Shown in pieces: positions 8,425 to 16,754 of a stretch of DNA of 33,574 nt (position 1 is the stretch's first letter; every line of letters starts with the position of its first letter). The translations under genes and the position numbers were made by a program. This stretch comes from Anaerocolumna sp. GTDB lineage: Bacteria; Bacillota; Clostridia; Lachnospirales; Lachnospiraceae. A model generated the notes under the pieces. That model searched no databases. It had not been told where the DNA came from and saw only the letters and a list, made by a program, of their open reading frames with translations. Location: assembly GCA_029239975.1 (NCBI GenBank), contig JARBTX010000043.1:1-33574 (forward strand). The letters run 5' to 3'.

Positions 8425-8790
8425 TTACTTCTTATATCTCGTTTCTATCATATTTTTTAGTTCTGAATATTCCTCATCTGTTAACGTTTCGTTTTGTATA
8501 AACGCAGAGAAAAATGCTTTTTTTGAACCATTATATAATTTCTCAATCAGATTCTTTGTTTCTATTCGCATAATTTCATCTTTTTTAACCAGTGTTGTAC
8601 AGACAAAATTTGGTTCTGTTCGTAATATAATTTGCTTCTCAATTAATTTCTTAATGATTGTATATGTTGTGTTTTTATTCCAACCTATTGTTTCGGCTGC
8701 TATTAAACTAATATCTTTTGCAGATATTGGTTCCTTTTCCCAAACAATCTCCATAATTTTTAATTCACTGTCAAATAACTTCGTATCCAT
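8425..8790 (-). CDS. BlaI/MecI/CopY-family transcriptional repressor (second copy)
   Basis: The 121-residue winged-helix repressor has WEKEPISAKDI, then WNKNTTYTIIKKLIEKQIIL as recognition helix and wing, and a C-terminal dimerisation region (EKLYNGSKKAFFSAFI). It is the first gene of an operon with the M56 protease and the lipoprotein. A strong RBS (GGGGG, 7 nt before the ATG) and a promoter with two palindromic operators lie just upstream, so autorepression is expected. The family is also used outside beta-lactam resistance (for example copper and stress), and nothing here shows a beta-lactamase. Confidence 0.93.
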   Translation of the reverse strand: MDTKLFDSELKIMEIVWEKEPISAKDISLIAAETIGWNKNTTYTIIKKLIEKQIILRTEPNFVCTTLVKKDEIMRIETKNLIEKLYNGSKKAFFSAFIQNETLTDEEYSELKNMIETRYKK

Positions 8791-8804
8791 GTTAAAACCC
8801 CCAG

Positions 8805-8855
8805 ACTATTATAATAGTATAGATTCATACTATCACAATAGTCTGGAGGTGTCAA
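8805..8855 (-). promoter_or_regulatory. Promoter with two BlaI-type operators for the 8790 repressor operon
   Basis: On the minus strand TTGACA (8850-8855) and TAGTAT (8827-8832) are 17 nt apart. Two palindromes overlap it: actatcacaatagt (8829-8842) covers the -10 and spacer, and the perfect palindrome actattataatagt (8805-8818) lies downstream. Centres are 24 bp apart. The first contains the same TATCACAATA core as the operator at 974-989. Confidence 0.78.
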
Positions 8856-8950
8856 TAAAATAGATGTATAATTTTGTATTTTCAACAGTCATAAAATTTG
8901 ATAAACTATTTCATAAAATTTTATGATTCATTATTCATAATCTAACAGTC

Positions 8951-9736
8951 TTATAGTGGTTTTCGAATCATATAAGTGTCATATGGCCCATTATATTCAT
9001 AGCCTAGTTTCTGAGCTAATTGAACTGAGATTAAATTAGCAGCATCCCAGCTTGGATATAGATTTTTTTCACGACATGCAAGAATTAAGGCAGCTCCTAC
9101 AATTTGAGCCAATCCTTGTTTTCGATAATCTTCTCTTGTAGATATTTCGATTTCAATTCCTTCGTCATAAATGGAATAAGAGGATGCTCCACTGACGATC
9201 TTTCCTTCATGAGTAATAACCCTTCCTATTCCTCTTTTTATGTAGTCTTCCTTTGATAAAAAGTTAGAAACAAAATCTTCCGACCAATCCTCTTCTAGCG
9301 CCTTATCATATAATTCACCATCTATCGGACACAATTTATATTCATTTGGCAAAGTGGTTATCATTGACTGTAATTTTTCTAAATCAAACTCATCTTCTTT
9401 CTTCTTTATTGCATATCGTTGTATTACCTTACAGTCATCACCAAAGTGCAATAATATTAAATCACCAAGGCCCTTCTTTTCTGGTATTACGTATGCAAAG
9501 TTCATTCCTGTGAGATTTAGTATTTGCTCGATTAGTTTTGATACCTGCTCAGAATTATCATCCCCTGCTATAAAACAAAACGTACCAACATGTATAATTG
9601 CGCCTTTCGGATTCTCTAAATTATCTGTCCAGGCTCTTCCCATATGTCCTTGAAGGCATGATAAAATTACTGTATCATGCATATTTTTAAATAGAGGTGC
9701 AATTTTTATCATTTCATCTTTCTTTAATTCAACCAT
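8951..9736 (-). CDS. GNAT-family N-acetyltransferase
   Basis: The protein of 261 residues has a C-terminal GNAT fold. Motif A reads IEISTREDYRKQGLAQIVGAALI (acetyl-CoA pyrophosphate loop, R/QxxGxA), followed by WDAANLISVQLAQKLGYEYNGPYDTY as motif B. The N-terminal half (MVELKKDEMIKIAPLFKNM, HMGRAW, KGAIIHVG) resembles the two-domain GNAT group that includes ZmaR-like proteins; its substrate is unknown. The start at 9734-9736 is preferred to the upstream ATG at 9769, because AAGAGGT lies 6-7 nt before it. It is separated from the BlaI operon by 160 nt of AT-rich DNA and is probably independent. Confidence 0.82.
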   Translation of the reverse strand: MVELKKDEMIKIAPLFKNMHDTVILSCLQGHMGRAWTDNLENPKGAIIHVGTFCFIAGDDNSEQVSKLIEQILNLTGMNFAYVIPEKKGLGDLILLHFGDDCKVIQRYAIKKKEDEFDLEKLQSMITTLPNEYKLCPIDGELYDKALEEDWSEDFVSNFLSKEDYIKRGIGRVITHEGKIVSGASSYSIYDEGIEIEISTREDYRKQGLAQIVGAALILACREKNLYPSWDAANLISVQLAQKLGYEYNGPYDTYMIRKPL

Positions 9737-9882
9737 ACTTTTACCTCTTTCTATTTTGTATATACGCATTAAAATGTTTGATTAATGCTCTAAACTATTA
9801 TAAATCCTAACCGATAAATATACAATATTTACCTGTTAGAGAATTCATTTTCTTTCATAAAATCTTTTTATTTAATTATATA

Positions 9883-11088
9883 TTATATTTCAACTGATAC
9901 TGAATATGTATCTGTGATTTCGAATTCGTAATTAGCATTCGTCCAAACTAAAACAATTAAATCATCATCTCCTATATTTCTAATACTATGGGTATATCCA
10001 ACTGGTATATCCATAGTTTTCAATGGATTTTGGGATATATAAAAATTAAATATTTTTTCTGTGTCGTTTCTTCTTATCTGTACTAAAGCTTTACCACTTA
10101 ATACTATCCATTTTTCTGTCCTTAAGTTATGCCAACAATCTCCTTTTTTCATTCCGGGTTTTATTCTTTCGATATAAAAATGATCATGATATGATGTCTT
10201 TAATATTTCAGTTCTACTATCATAAAAACTTTCATTGGTATTTATGGTATTAATGGTATTTATAAGATCTTCACATGGTAAATAATAAAGATACGTATTA
10301 TATAATCTATACAGAAAGAGATCTGAAATATCTGGAATTTCGTCATTTTTACGCATTTGATGAACTGATTGTATTTTGCTTATTAATTCATTTCTATGAA
10401 TAACATATTTAGGTTCTATATTTACATGTAATACTTGTTCCTGTTCTAACACATCAGTATCTGTAAATGAATTCATTGTTTTTAAAATAGAATCATCCAG
10501 TTTTTTCACTCTACTTTGCTCTAATAAATTCAATTGTTTTAATAGCGAATCAATGACATCATCTATAAAGCAACATTCCAGTATATCATCTCTAGAATCT
10601 ATATTCACATCAATGCTATGAGAAATGTCATAACAATACCTATTAATTATAAACTCTTCCGTTGGTGTATCCCATTTACCAAATATATTATCTAGTTGAT
10701 ATAAATATAGCTTACAACTAACAATCTTTGCATGTTCAATTAGCATTTTCTCTAGGTTAGATTGATTTAAAGAATTCGTTGTTTGATTAACATGTTGTGA
10801 AGTGGAATAGTAAAAGATTGGCGATGAGTTCTGTGCTTTTTGTAATAAGTTTAATAACTCACCGAATAGAAGATAATGTGAGTATGACGTCCTTTTTTTA
10901 TATTTTGGTTTATTATTTATTTTACAAAATACAACGTAGTCGCATTCTTTCGTATATAAGACCAGTTTATCATATGGTGTGTTGATATCATACTGATATA
11001 TGACATTCGTAGTATCTTCCTGTAATTCAAGTTATGAAATTACATTTTTACCTATGAAACTATTTGAACCTACAAGTAAAATCTTCAT
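9883..11088 (-). pseudogene. CapF-like UDP-sugar reductase/cupin gene broken by one in-frame TAA
   Basis: One open frame runs from the ATG at 11086-11088 (RBS AAAGGAG about 10 nt upstream) to the stop at 9883, interrupted only by TAA at 11032-11034 (codon 19). The first 18 codons read MKILLVGSNSFIGKNVIS, a Rossmann nucleotide-binding start. After the stop the same frame continues to LDNIFGKWDTP and a C-terminal cupin (GDCWHNLRTEKWIVLSG, IPVGYTHSIRNIGDDDL), as in CapF/WbjC (about 369 residues). The SDR Tyr-x3-Lys site appears lost (the aligned segment is LNQSNL), and the first cupin His of HWHH is Cys. A 287-residue remnant starting at 10746 could still be translated, but its RBS is poor. TAA probably came from CAA by one C-to-T change. 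Confidence 0.8.
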
Positions 11089-11130
11089 TACACCACTGCT
11101 CCTTTTATATAGATTTCAAGTATAAATAAT

Positions 11131-11192
11131 AAAAAAACCCCATCGTTACCAAATTGGTTTTATGCTATAATCCAATGGTATTGTTAGGGTTT
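11131..11192 (-). terminator. Intrinsic terminator after the LysM gene
   Basis: Read on the minus strand, AAACCCTAACAATACCA pairs imperfectly with TGGTAACGATGGGGTTT across a short loop, and the stem ends in seven Ts (complement of the A-run at 11131-11137). It lies 65 nt after the LysM gene stop and upstream of the CapF-like pseudogene. Confidence 0.7.
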
Positions 11193-11256
11193 ATCTATCT
11201 TTTCATAAAGTTATAATAAATTATATATTAGTGTAAAATTTAACTGTAACTTTTTA

Positions 11257-11628
11257 TTAATTTTCAATTGTAGTGTAATAGGGTACAATAATATAACGAC
11301 CTTCATGAATCGTATCAGTTACCAATCCATTACTCTTCTTAATCTCAGTGATATAGTCATTGATATTCTCATATTCATCTGTAATATAATTGCTAGCAAT
11401 ACTCCATAATGAATCACCTTTTTCAATTCTAACACTTATTACAGTTTTATCTCGTTGAATGGATTTTTCGGCCGTCACTTTAGTCGTAATGAAACCTAGT
11501 GAAAGTATTAAAATAGTACTAATTAATATTCCAGTTAGGATAAGTGTTCGTCTTTTATCTATTATAGATAGAATTCTGTTACTTAATAAGTAATATCTCT
11601 TGAAATGAAGATCAATAAATGTATTCAT
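11257..11628 (-). CDS. yneA: LysM-domain membrane protein, YneA-like SOS cell-division suppressor
   Basis: The 123-residue protein has a basic cytoplasmic start, one transmembrane helix (about 29-48, LILTGILISTILILSLGFIT) and a C-terminal LysM domain (about 64-116, VRIEKGDSLWSIASNY to GRYIIVPYY). Size, layout and the divergent lexA partner match YneA, which delays septation during SOS in Bacillus and Listeria. The promoter is a perfect TTGACA-17-TATAAT with a LexA-box palindrome in its spacer, so strong LexA control is expected. RBS GGAGGT is 6 nt before the ATG. Division inhibition itself is inferred from position and domain; sequences in this group vary widely. Confidence 0.75.
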   Translation of the reverse strand: MNTFIDLHFKRYYLLSNRILSIIDKRRTLILTGILISTILILSLGFITTKVTAEKSIQRDKTVISVRIEKGDSLWSIASNYITDEYENINDYITEIKKSNGLVTDTIHEGRYIIVPYYTTIEN

Positions 11629-11734
11629 ATGAGTACCTCCTACTAGGTTATCTTTCGTATCCTAACCATCTATATAATCATCTATTGTATAGTTTATTAT
11701 GTTATGTTCTAATATATGAATCGAACATATGATA

Positions 11735-11787
11735 CGAACATTTGTTTTGTTTAACATTATTATACAAAGCAAACACATGTTTGTCAA
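11735..11787 (-). promoter_or_regulatory. SOS promoter of the LysM/YneA-like gene with LexA boxes
   Basis: On the minus strand TTGACA (11782-11787) and TATAAT (11759-11764) are exactly 17 nt apart. caaacacatgtttg (11770-11783), a perfect palindrome of the CGAAC-N4-GTTCG class, fills the spacer. A second box, cgaacatttgtttt (11735-11748), lies just downstream of the start region. A half-matching site begins at 11722 (cgaacatatgatacg). Confidence 0.8.
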
Positions 11788-11817
11788 TACCAAAAACGGA
11801 AAATTTTATTAAAATTA

Positions 11818-11858
11818 CGAACATAAGTTTTGCATTATGATTTTTTTTATGTTATAAT
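11818..11858 (+). promoter_or_regulatory. lexA promoter with LexA box
   Basis: The -10 TATAAT (11853-11858) has the weak -35 TTGCAT at 11830-11835, 17 nt upstream. A LexA-type box, cgaacataagtttt (11818-11831), overlaps the -35, fitting autorepression of lexA. Confidence 0.75.
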
Positions 11859-11887
11859 GTCACTAATATATAACTGGAGGTTAAAAT

Positions 11888-12505
11888 ATGAGTTATGGCA
11901 AAATAAGTGCGAAACAAAGAGAAATCTTAGAATATTTAAAATCACAAATTATAAATAGAGGCTATCCACCTGCTGTAAGAGAAATCTGTGAGGCAGTAAA
12001 TTTAAAATCTACATCTTCTGTTCATTCTCATTTAGAAACATTAGAAAAAAATGGATACATCAGACGTGACCCTTCAAAACCGAGAGCGATCGAAATCATT
12101 GATGATGAATTCAATTTAACCAGAAGAGAACTTGTTAATGTTCCAATTGTTGGTACTATTACGGCAGGACAACCAATATTAGCTGTTGAAAATGTGGAAG
12201 GATATTTCCCAGTACCATCCGAATACATGCCTAACGAAGAAACTTTTATGTTAAAAGTAAAAGGTGATAGCATGATTAATGTTGGAATCTATGATGGTGA
12301 TAAGATATTAGTAGAAAAACAATCCACAGCTGCGAATGGCGAAATCGTTGTTGCCTTAATTGATGATTCCGTTACGGTAAAAACGTTTTATAAAGAAAAA
12401 GGTTATTATCGTCTTCAACCAGAAAATGATACTATGGAACCAATCATAGTTCCTGAGTTAACTATATTAGGTAAAGTAATAGGATTGTTCCGCTTATTCC
12501 ATTAA
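11888..12505 (+). CDS. lexA: LexA, SOS-response repressor and self-cleaving protease
   Basis: The 205-residue protein has full LexA features. The N-terminal winged helix has GYPPAVREICEAVNLKSTSS (about 25-44) and VHSHLETLEKNGYI. The self-cleavage site is Ala93-Gly94 (GTITAGQPI). Catalytic Ser128 lies in KGDSMINVGIYDGD, and catalytic Lys165 in DDSVTVKTF. It represses SOS genes by binding GAAC-type boxes and cuts itself when RecA filaments form. RBS TGGAGG is 7 nt before the ATG. It is divergent from the LysM protein gene, and both promoters carry LexA boxes. Confidence 0.98.
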   Translation: MSYGKISAKQREILEYLKSQIINRGYPPAVREICEAVNLKSTSSVHSHLETLEKNGYIRRDPSKPRAIEIIDDEFNLTRRELVNVPIVGTITAGQPILAVENVEGYFPVPSEYMPNEETFMLKVKGDSMINVGIYDGDKILVEKQSTAANGEIVVALIDDSVTVKTFYKEKGYYRLQPENDTMEPIIVPELTILGKVIGLFRLFH

Positions 12506-12653
12506 TTCTATTACATACATAACTAAAACATAGCATATTACGTTTAAAAATCTCACTTTTAGACATGTACGGTGTTAAAACAATCACATAATATGACAAA
12601 TCGAATATAATATAATGTACTATAAATTTCATTATATTCTAGGAGGGATATGC

Positions 12654-13085
12654 ATGTGTTTTTCACCTTTATGTAATTTAATACGTAATATAATAATTAC
12701 TATCATAAGCATTATATTAGGTGTAGTAATTGCTGTATTATTTTCAAATGGAGTGATTCCTTATATACGCTCCATCGTAAAAGCCGTATTAATTCTTGCA
12801 GTTCTTTTACTAGCATCCCATGTTGTATCGAGTATCTTATCATACTTTATGGATCATGTTAGGATTAAAGCTTGTTTAGCTAGTGCTGGTATACCACTAT
12901 TAGTATCTAGTATTGGAACAATTGTTGTAGGTATCATTGCCCTTGGAATAATTCTTAATATTGCTTCTATACCAGTTGCTATATTAATTGGATTTGGTGG
13001 CTTCTTCTTTAGCTTAATGATTCTTTCTTTTATCTTCTTTATTATCTGTCTTGTAAGAAGAACTACACCAGCAGCAATAATATAA
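12654..13085 (+). CDS. Small four-helix membrane protein of unknown function
   Basis: The protein has 143 residues. The ATG at 12654 is chosen because AGGAGGG stands 6 nt upstream (12641-12647); an in-frame ATG at 12615 has no RBS. It is almost entirely hydrophobic, with predicted helices near 11-31, 42-62, 80-101 and 105-134, a short MCFSPLC start with two cysteines and a basic C-terminal tail (VRRTT). No family is recognised. A TATAAT lies at 12606-12616, but a -35 is unclear. It follows lexA by 148 nt, and no strong terminator was seen between them, so SOS read-through is possible but unproven. Confidence 0.72.
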   Translation: MCFSPLCNLIRNIIITIISIILGVVIAVLFSNGVIPYIRSIVKAVLILAVLLLASHVVSSILSYFMDHVRIKACLASAGIPLLVSSIGTIVVGIIALGIILNIASIPVAILIGFGGFFFSLMILSFIFFIICLVRRTTPAAII

Positions 13086-13104
13086 AAGTTCTTAATAATA
13101 ATAT

Positions 13105-13128
13105 AGGCTACCCCATAAGGAGTAGCCT
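13105..13128. terminator. Hairpin between convergent genes, possible bidirectional terminator
   Basis: A 10-bp stem with one mismatch (13105-13114 against 13119-13128) has a 4-nt ATAA loop. The flanking T-runs are short on both strands. It lies between the convergent small membrane protein gene and the last gene of the polysaccharide locus. Confidence 0.55.
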
Positions 13129-13192
13129 TTAAAATAAAAGAAAATTCTCTAATCTAAAATGATTTCTAATATATCTAACTTCACTTTAGCAA

Positions 13193-14512
13193 TTATAATC
13201 TCCAGTAGTTATATCCATTCTTTTCGTATGTATCTTTATCGAATATACTTTTGACATCAATTACTATCTTTTGGTTATTCGGAGCTTTCAAAAATAATTT
13301 ATCATTATCCTCTAAAGTACGATCCTTAAATTGGTCATGTGCAACTGCAAAAACCAAACAGTCTGCGTTGTTTACAGAATCAATATTCTGTAGTGGTACA
13401 CCATATTTTTCTTCTGTTTCTTTTTTATCTGCAATTGGATCCACTACAATTGGCTCTATTCCATATTCCTTTAGCCTTACAATAATATCTTCTACCTTTG
13501 AATTCCTTATGTCAGGACAATTTTCTTTAAATGTTATACCAAGGATTACAACCTTAGCTTCTTTTACCACCTTATTCGCTAATACTAAATTCTTAATAAT
13601 CGTATCTGCAATGTATATTCCCATGCTATCGTTTATTTTTCTTCCTGCTAATATAATTTGTGAATGGTATCCAAGCCTTTCTGCCTCATAAATAAAATAA
13701 TATGGATCAACGCCTATACAATGCCCACCTACAAGGCCTGGATAAAACTTTAATGCATTCCATTTTGTTAACATTGCATCGATGACTTCTTTAGTATCTA
13801 TATTCATTCTGTCAAACACCATAGCAAGTTCATTCATAAAAGCGATATTTATATCTCTTTGGCTATTTTCAACTACTTTTGCAGCTTCTGCTACTTTAAT
13901 GCTACTAACGCGGTGCACACCAGCTTCTATAATCAACTCGTAGACTGCTGCAATTTCAGACAATGCTTCTTGATCCATCCCTGAAACTATCTTTTTAATT
14001 GTTTCTAGACGATGAATCTTATCACCAGGATTAATTCGTTCTGGTGAGTAACCGATTTTAAAGTCAACTCCACATGTTAATCCAGATTCTTTTTCTAATA
14101 TAGGTGCACATATATCTTCTGTAACACCTGGATACACGGTAGACTCAAACACGACAATTGACCCTTTCACTAGATTTCGCCCAACTATACGGCTTGCTTC
14201 TTCTACTGGCGTAAGATCCGGTGTTTTGTCTAGATTCACTGGTGTAGGTACTGCAACAATATGAAACTTTGCTTCTTGAAGCTTTTTTTCATCACTAGTA
14301 AATTCAACCTTTGTATTTTTTATCGCTTCGTCACCAACTTCATTTGTTGGATCTTTACCACTTTTATAAAGATTTATTTTACTTATATTTAAATCAAAAC
14401 CAATCACATTTACTTTTTTTGCAAAAGCAACCGCTAATGGCATTCCAACATATCCCAATCCAACAAGTGAAATTTTTTCTTCAAAATTTATAAGTTTTTG
14501 ATATAGTTCCAT
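13193..14512 (-). CDS. UDP-sugar 6-dehydrogenase (UDP-GlcNAc/GalNAc dehydrogenase type)
   Basis: This 439-residue NAD-dependent dehydrogenase makes a UDP-uronic acid. The N-terminal Rossmann motif is ISLVGLGYVGMPLAVAFA (about 14-31). The middle domain has FESTVYPGVTED and YSPERINPGD, and the catalytic Cys265 lies in GGHCIGVDPYY. The C-terminal domain has GITFKENCPDIRNSK. GYSPERINPGD and the long VDP segment fit the WbpA/WbpO/TviB branch, acting on UDP-N-acetylhexosamines rather than UDP-glucose. The ATG at 14510-14512 follows GGAGGATATA; the ATG 12 nt upstream lacks an RBS. As the last gene of the polysaccharide locus it probably supplies an acidic sugar. Confidence 0.9.
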   Translation of the reverse strand: MELYQKLINFEEKISLVGLGYVGMPLAVAFAKKVNVIGFDLNISKINLYKSGKDPTNEVGDEAIKNTKVEFTSDEKKLQEAKFHIVAVPTPVNLDKTPDLTPVEEASRIVGRNLVKGSIVVFESTVYPGVTEDICAPILEKESGLTCGVDFKIGYSPERINPGDKIHRLETIKKIVSGMDQEALSEIAAVYELIIEAGVHRVSSIKVAEAAKVVENSQRDINIAFMNELAMVFDRMNIDTKEVIDAMLTKWNALKFYPGLVGGHCIGVDPYYFIYEAERLGYHSQIILAGRKINDSMGIYIADTIIKNLVLANKVVKEAKVVILGITFKENCPDIRNSKVEDIIVRLKEYGIEPIVVDPIADKKETEEKYGVPLQNIDSVNNADCLVFAVAHDQFKDRTLEDNDKLFLKAPNNQKIVIDVKSIFDKDTYEKNGYNYWRL

Positions 14513-14636
14513 TATATCCTCCATTCTACCGAAGTACTCTGAATTTAGATATCAGTACATTTATAACTGACTCCATTCAATACAAGAACACCTGTATGAT
14601 AAAATAAAGGTAATTCTCATATGTAGTAAATAAGAA

Positions 14637-16142
14637 CTAATGCTTAAATAAAACCTTTATCTGAGTTAATAATGGATTCATATTTTTCTTTAAAAATATT
14701 AGGTTACCTATAATAACGAACAATGTAATAATTACTCCTGTAATTGCAGCATATATAAACCATTCAATATAACTATTTACCGGATACAGTACGAATTGCT
14801 TAACCGTTAGTATACCAAGAATTAAGAAAAGTGCATTAACCATAATCTTTTTATATAGATCCCTAATTGGCTCATTTAATATTTTTAAGTAAGATACTTT
14901 TGTTAAATAGATCGTTTGAATGAATCCAGAAAGTATACTTCCAAATAATACGCCTTGATATCCAAACAAGAAACAACAAAGGGGAGTTAATATGGAACAC
15001 ATTATAATTTCAACTAGACCACTATTTCTAGCTTCTTTTAGTTTCCCAACCGCTTTAATTGAAATCTTTGGTGAAAAACGTAAATTCAATATGGCTTCAT
15101 TTATAATAAATGATATCGTAAGCATTGGCGCGCTATAGCTTATATCACTTACATTCCCTACGTATACTTGTATGAAAGGTTTTGTTAAACAAAAAAAACA
15201 TCCACTTAAAATAGCAATCACTATCACTGTCAGCGTTTCACTGATGTCATAAGAACGTTTTATGATTTCATGATTTTCTTTCGCAACAACATTCCCAAAT
15301 ATAGCAGTAATACTATTACCCGAAATCTCTAACATCGAGCTTCCAACATGAAATAACAATGAATAAACCGTATAAACACTAACAACTCTTAAATCATACA
15401 TTAACGATAAAACAACAATAGGAATCGCAACTTTACATAATTGTGAAATATTCATTGATAATGCATTCCATTTTTGGCTAATTCCCTGATATTCTGGCTC
15501 ACCATGATAATTAAGAAACAGATAATTTTTTCTGATATAACCCCGTATGATAAATAATCGAACAAGGGAAAGTATTGGTACAACTAAAACCACAAAAATA
15601 ACACTCATTTTCGTGAGCATGAATACCATTTGTGTTATACAAATTAATAAGTTTACAATCGCAGAAGATATTAATGTGATATAATGTTTTTGATCTGTTA
15701 CCAATATCATATTATATTTATTAAATACTAAATATCCTAACACACTTATTACACTTAGCATTATCATAATAATGGAAGCTTTTGTAAAAGTTATTTGATT
15801 ATTAATTGTTAAGGGATAAATGATACATAAAAACGCAACAATAACTCCTATGATAATACCAGTCTTTTGGTAAAACTTCTTTACAGCAGTCATGATATTA
15901 TTAATCCTAGTATGATCATTTTCTACAAATGGTTTATATAGTGATGCCCCCGCTGCTGCTGCCACCCCACCTTCAATGATTCCAAAATATCCAATTATTT
16001 GATTCGTAGAAGAAATAAGTCCGTTTAACGTAGATCCATAGGTTGCTATTATTAGCTTGGGAATAATTAAACCAACTATAATTGATACCATCTGTAAAAA
16101 TACACTAGATAATAGATTAATAAAAACTTTTTTCGTTCTCAT
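14637..16142 (-). CDS. Wzx-like polysaccharide flippase (MOP superfamily)
   Basis: The 501-residue protein has about 12-14 transmembrane helices and the usual start of the MOP/MATE polysaccharide exporters (KKVFINLLSSVFLQMVSIIVGLIIPKLII, then YGSTLNGLISSTNQIIGYF). The typical mid-protein segment with FSPKISIKAVGKLKEARNSGLVEI is also present. It should flip undecaprenyl-diphosphate-linked repeat units across the membrane before polymerisation. It stands between the hexapeptide transferase gene and the UDP-sugar dehydrogenase gene. The RBS AAAGGGG lies before the ATG at 16140-16142. Confidence 0.88.
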   Translation of the reverse strand: MRTKKVFINLLSSVFLQMVSIIVGLIIPKLIIATYGSTLNGLISSTNQIIGYFGIIEGGVAAAAGASLYKPFVENDHTRINNIMTAVKKFYQKTGIIIGVIVAFLCIIYPLTINNQITFTKASIIMIMLSVISVLGYLVFNKYNMILVTDQKHYITLISSAIVNLLICITQMVFMLTKMSVIFVVLVVPILSLVRLFIIRGYIRKNYLFLNYHGEPEYQGISQKWNALSMNISQLCKVAIPIVVLSLMYDLRVVSVYTVYSLLFHVGSSMLEISGNSITAIFGNVVAKENHEIIKRSYDISETLTVIVIAILSGCFFCLTKPFIQVYVGNVSDISYSAPMLTISFIINEAILNLRFSPKISIKAVGKLKEARNSGLVEIIMCSILTPLCCFLFGYQGVLFGSILSGFIQTIYLTKVSYLKILNEPIRDLYKKIMVNALFLILGILTVKQFVLYPVNSYIEWFIYAAITGVIITLFVIIGNLIFLKKNMNPLLTQIKVLFKH

Positions 16143-16231
16143 TTACAATCACCCCTTTCTAGATAAATTGGTGTCAAACTATATCGTTTCTCACTTGATT
16201 CATAAATCTGTAAAATAGAATATAAGAAAAC

Positions 16232-16753
16232 TCAACTTAACTTTCTAATAAATTTGGCCGGAACACCACCAACCATTGTATAACTATTAATATGATGTGT
16301 TACAACTGAGCCCGCTGCTACTAATACTCCATCACCAATCTTTACTCCATCTGTAACTACTACATGGCTAGCAAGCCAGACTCCTTTACCAATCGTAATT
16401 GGTACAAAAGCACCTTCATTTGTAACTTTTTTATCTCGGTATATATGTTTTGAAGATGCTAATACAGACATTGGTCCGATTACTGAATTATCACCAATAC
16501 GTATTCCGCCAACTGCATTAATCCATACGTTATGCGCAATATAAACATTATCTTCAATCAATAATTTTCCTGGTTTATTTATAATAACTCCAGAAGCCAA
16601 TCGAAAATTCTTACCACATCTACCAAGTAAGGGACCAATTAACATTCCACGCAGTCTTGTTGTTATATATGAATTTGGTAATAAAGCAGTCAACATCTGT
16701 ATTATATGAATTAGCACGTCTCTTCGTAAAAAATCTATTATTTTTAAAAACAT
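16232..16753 (-). CDS. Hexapeptide-repeat O-acetyltransferase (left-handed beta-helix, WcaF/Maa-like)
   Basis: The 173-residue protein has an N-terminal amphipathic part (1-45) and then left-handed beta-helix turns of the [LIV]-G-x4 type: LLIEDNVYIAHNVWINAVGGIRIGDNSVIG, ITIGKGVWLASHVVVTDGVKIGDGVLVAAGSVVT. It closes with the family end MVGGVPAKFIRKL. Such enzymes acetylate sugars from acetyl-CoA; here it probably O-acetylates the repeat unit, although N-acetylation cannot be excluded. Its ATG lies 1 nt after the end of the Wzy-like gene, so the two are translationally coupled. Confidence 0.87.
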   Translation of the reverse strand: MFLKIIDFLRRDVLIHIIQMLTALLPNSYITTRLRGMLIGPLLGRCGKNFRLASGVIINKPGKLLIEDNVYIAHNVWINAVGGIRIGDNSVIGPMSVLASSKHIYRDKKVTNEGAFVPITIGKGVWLASHVVVTDGVKIGDGVLVAAGSVVTHHINSYTMVGGVPAKFIRKLS

Positions 16754-16754
16754 C

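Noticed and set aside
8351..8863. Plus-strand 170-residue frame over the second BlaI gene
   Set aside because: It is antisense to a clear BlaI gene and its operators; its Phe/Ile/Ser-rich composition is typical of a reverse-frame artefact.
8912..8927. AT-only palindrome tcataaaattttatga after the GNAT gene, considered as a terminator
   Set aside because: It lacks GC pairs and a following T-run, so it would not form a stable terminator.
10797..10985. Plus-strand 62-residue frame
   Set aside because: It lies entirely antisense to the CapF-like pseudogene, has no RBS and encodes a low-complexity product.
11032..11034. Stop-codon recoding in the CapF-like gene
   Set aside because: The codon is TAA, which is not a selenocysteine or pyrrolysine codon, and no recoding element or slippery site was seen around it. 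A nonsense mutation is simpler.
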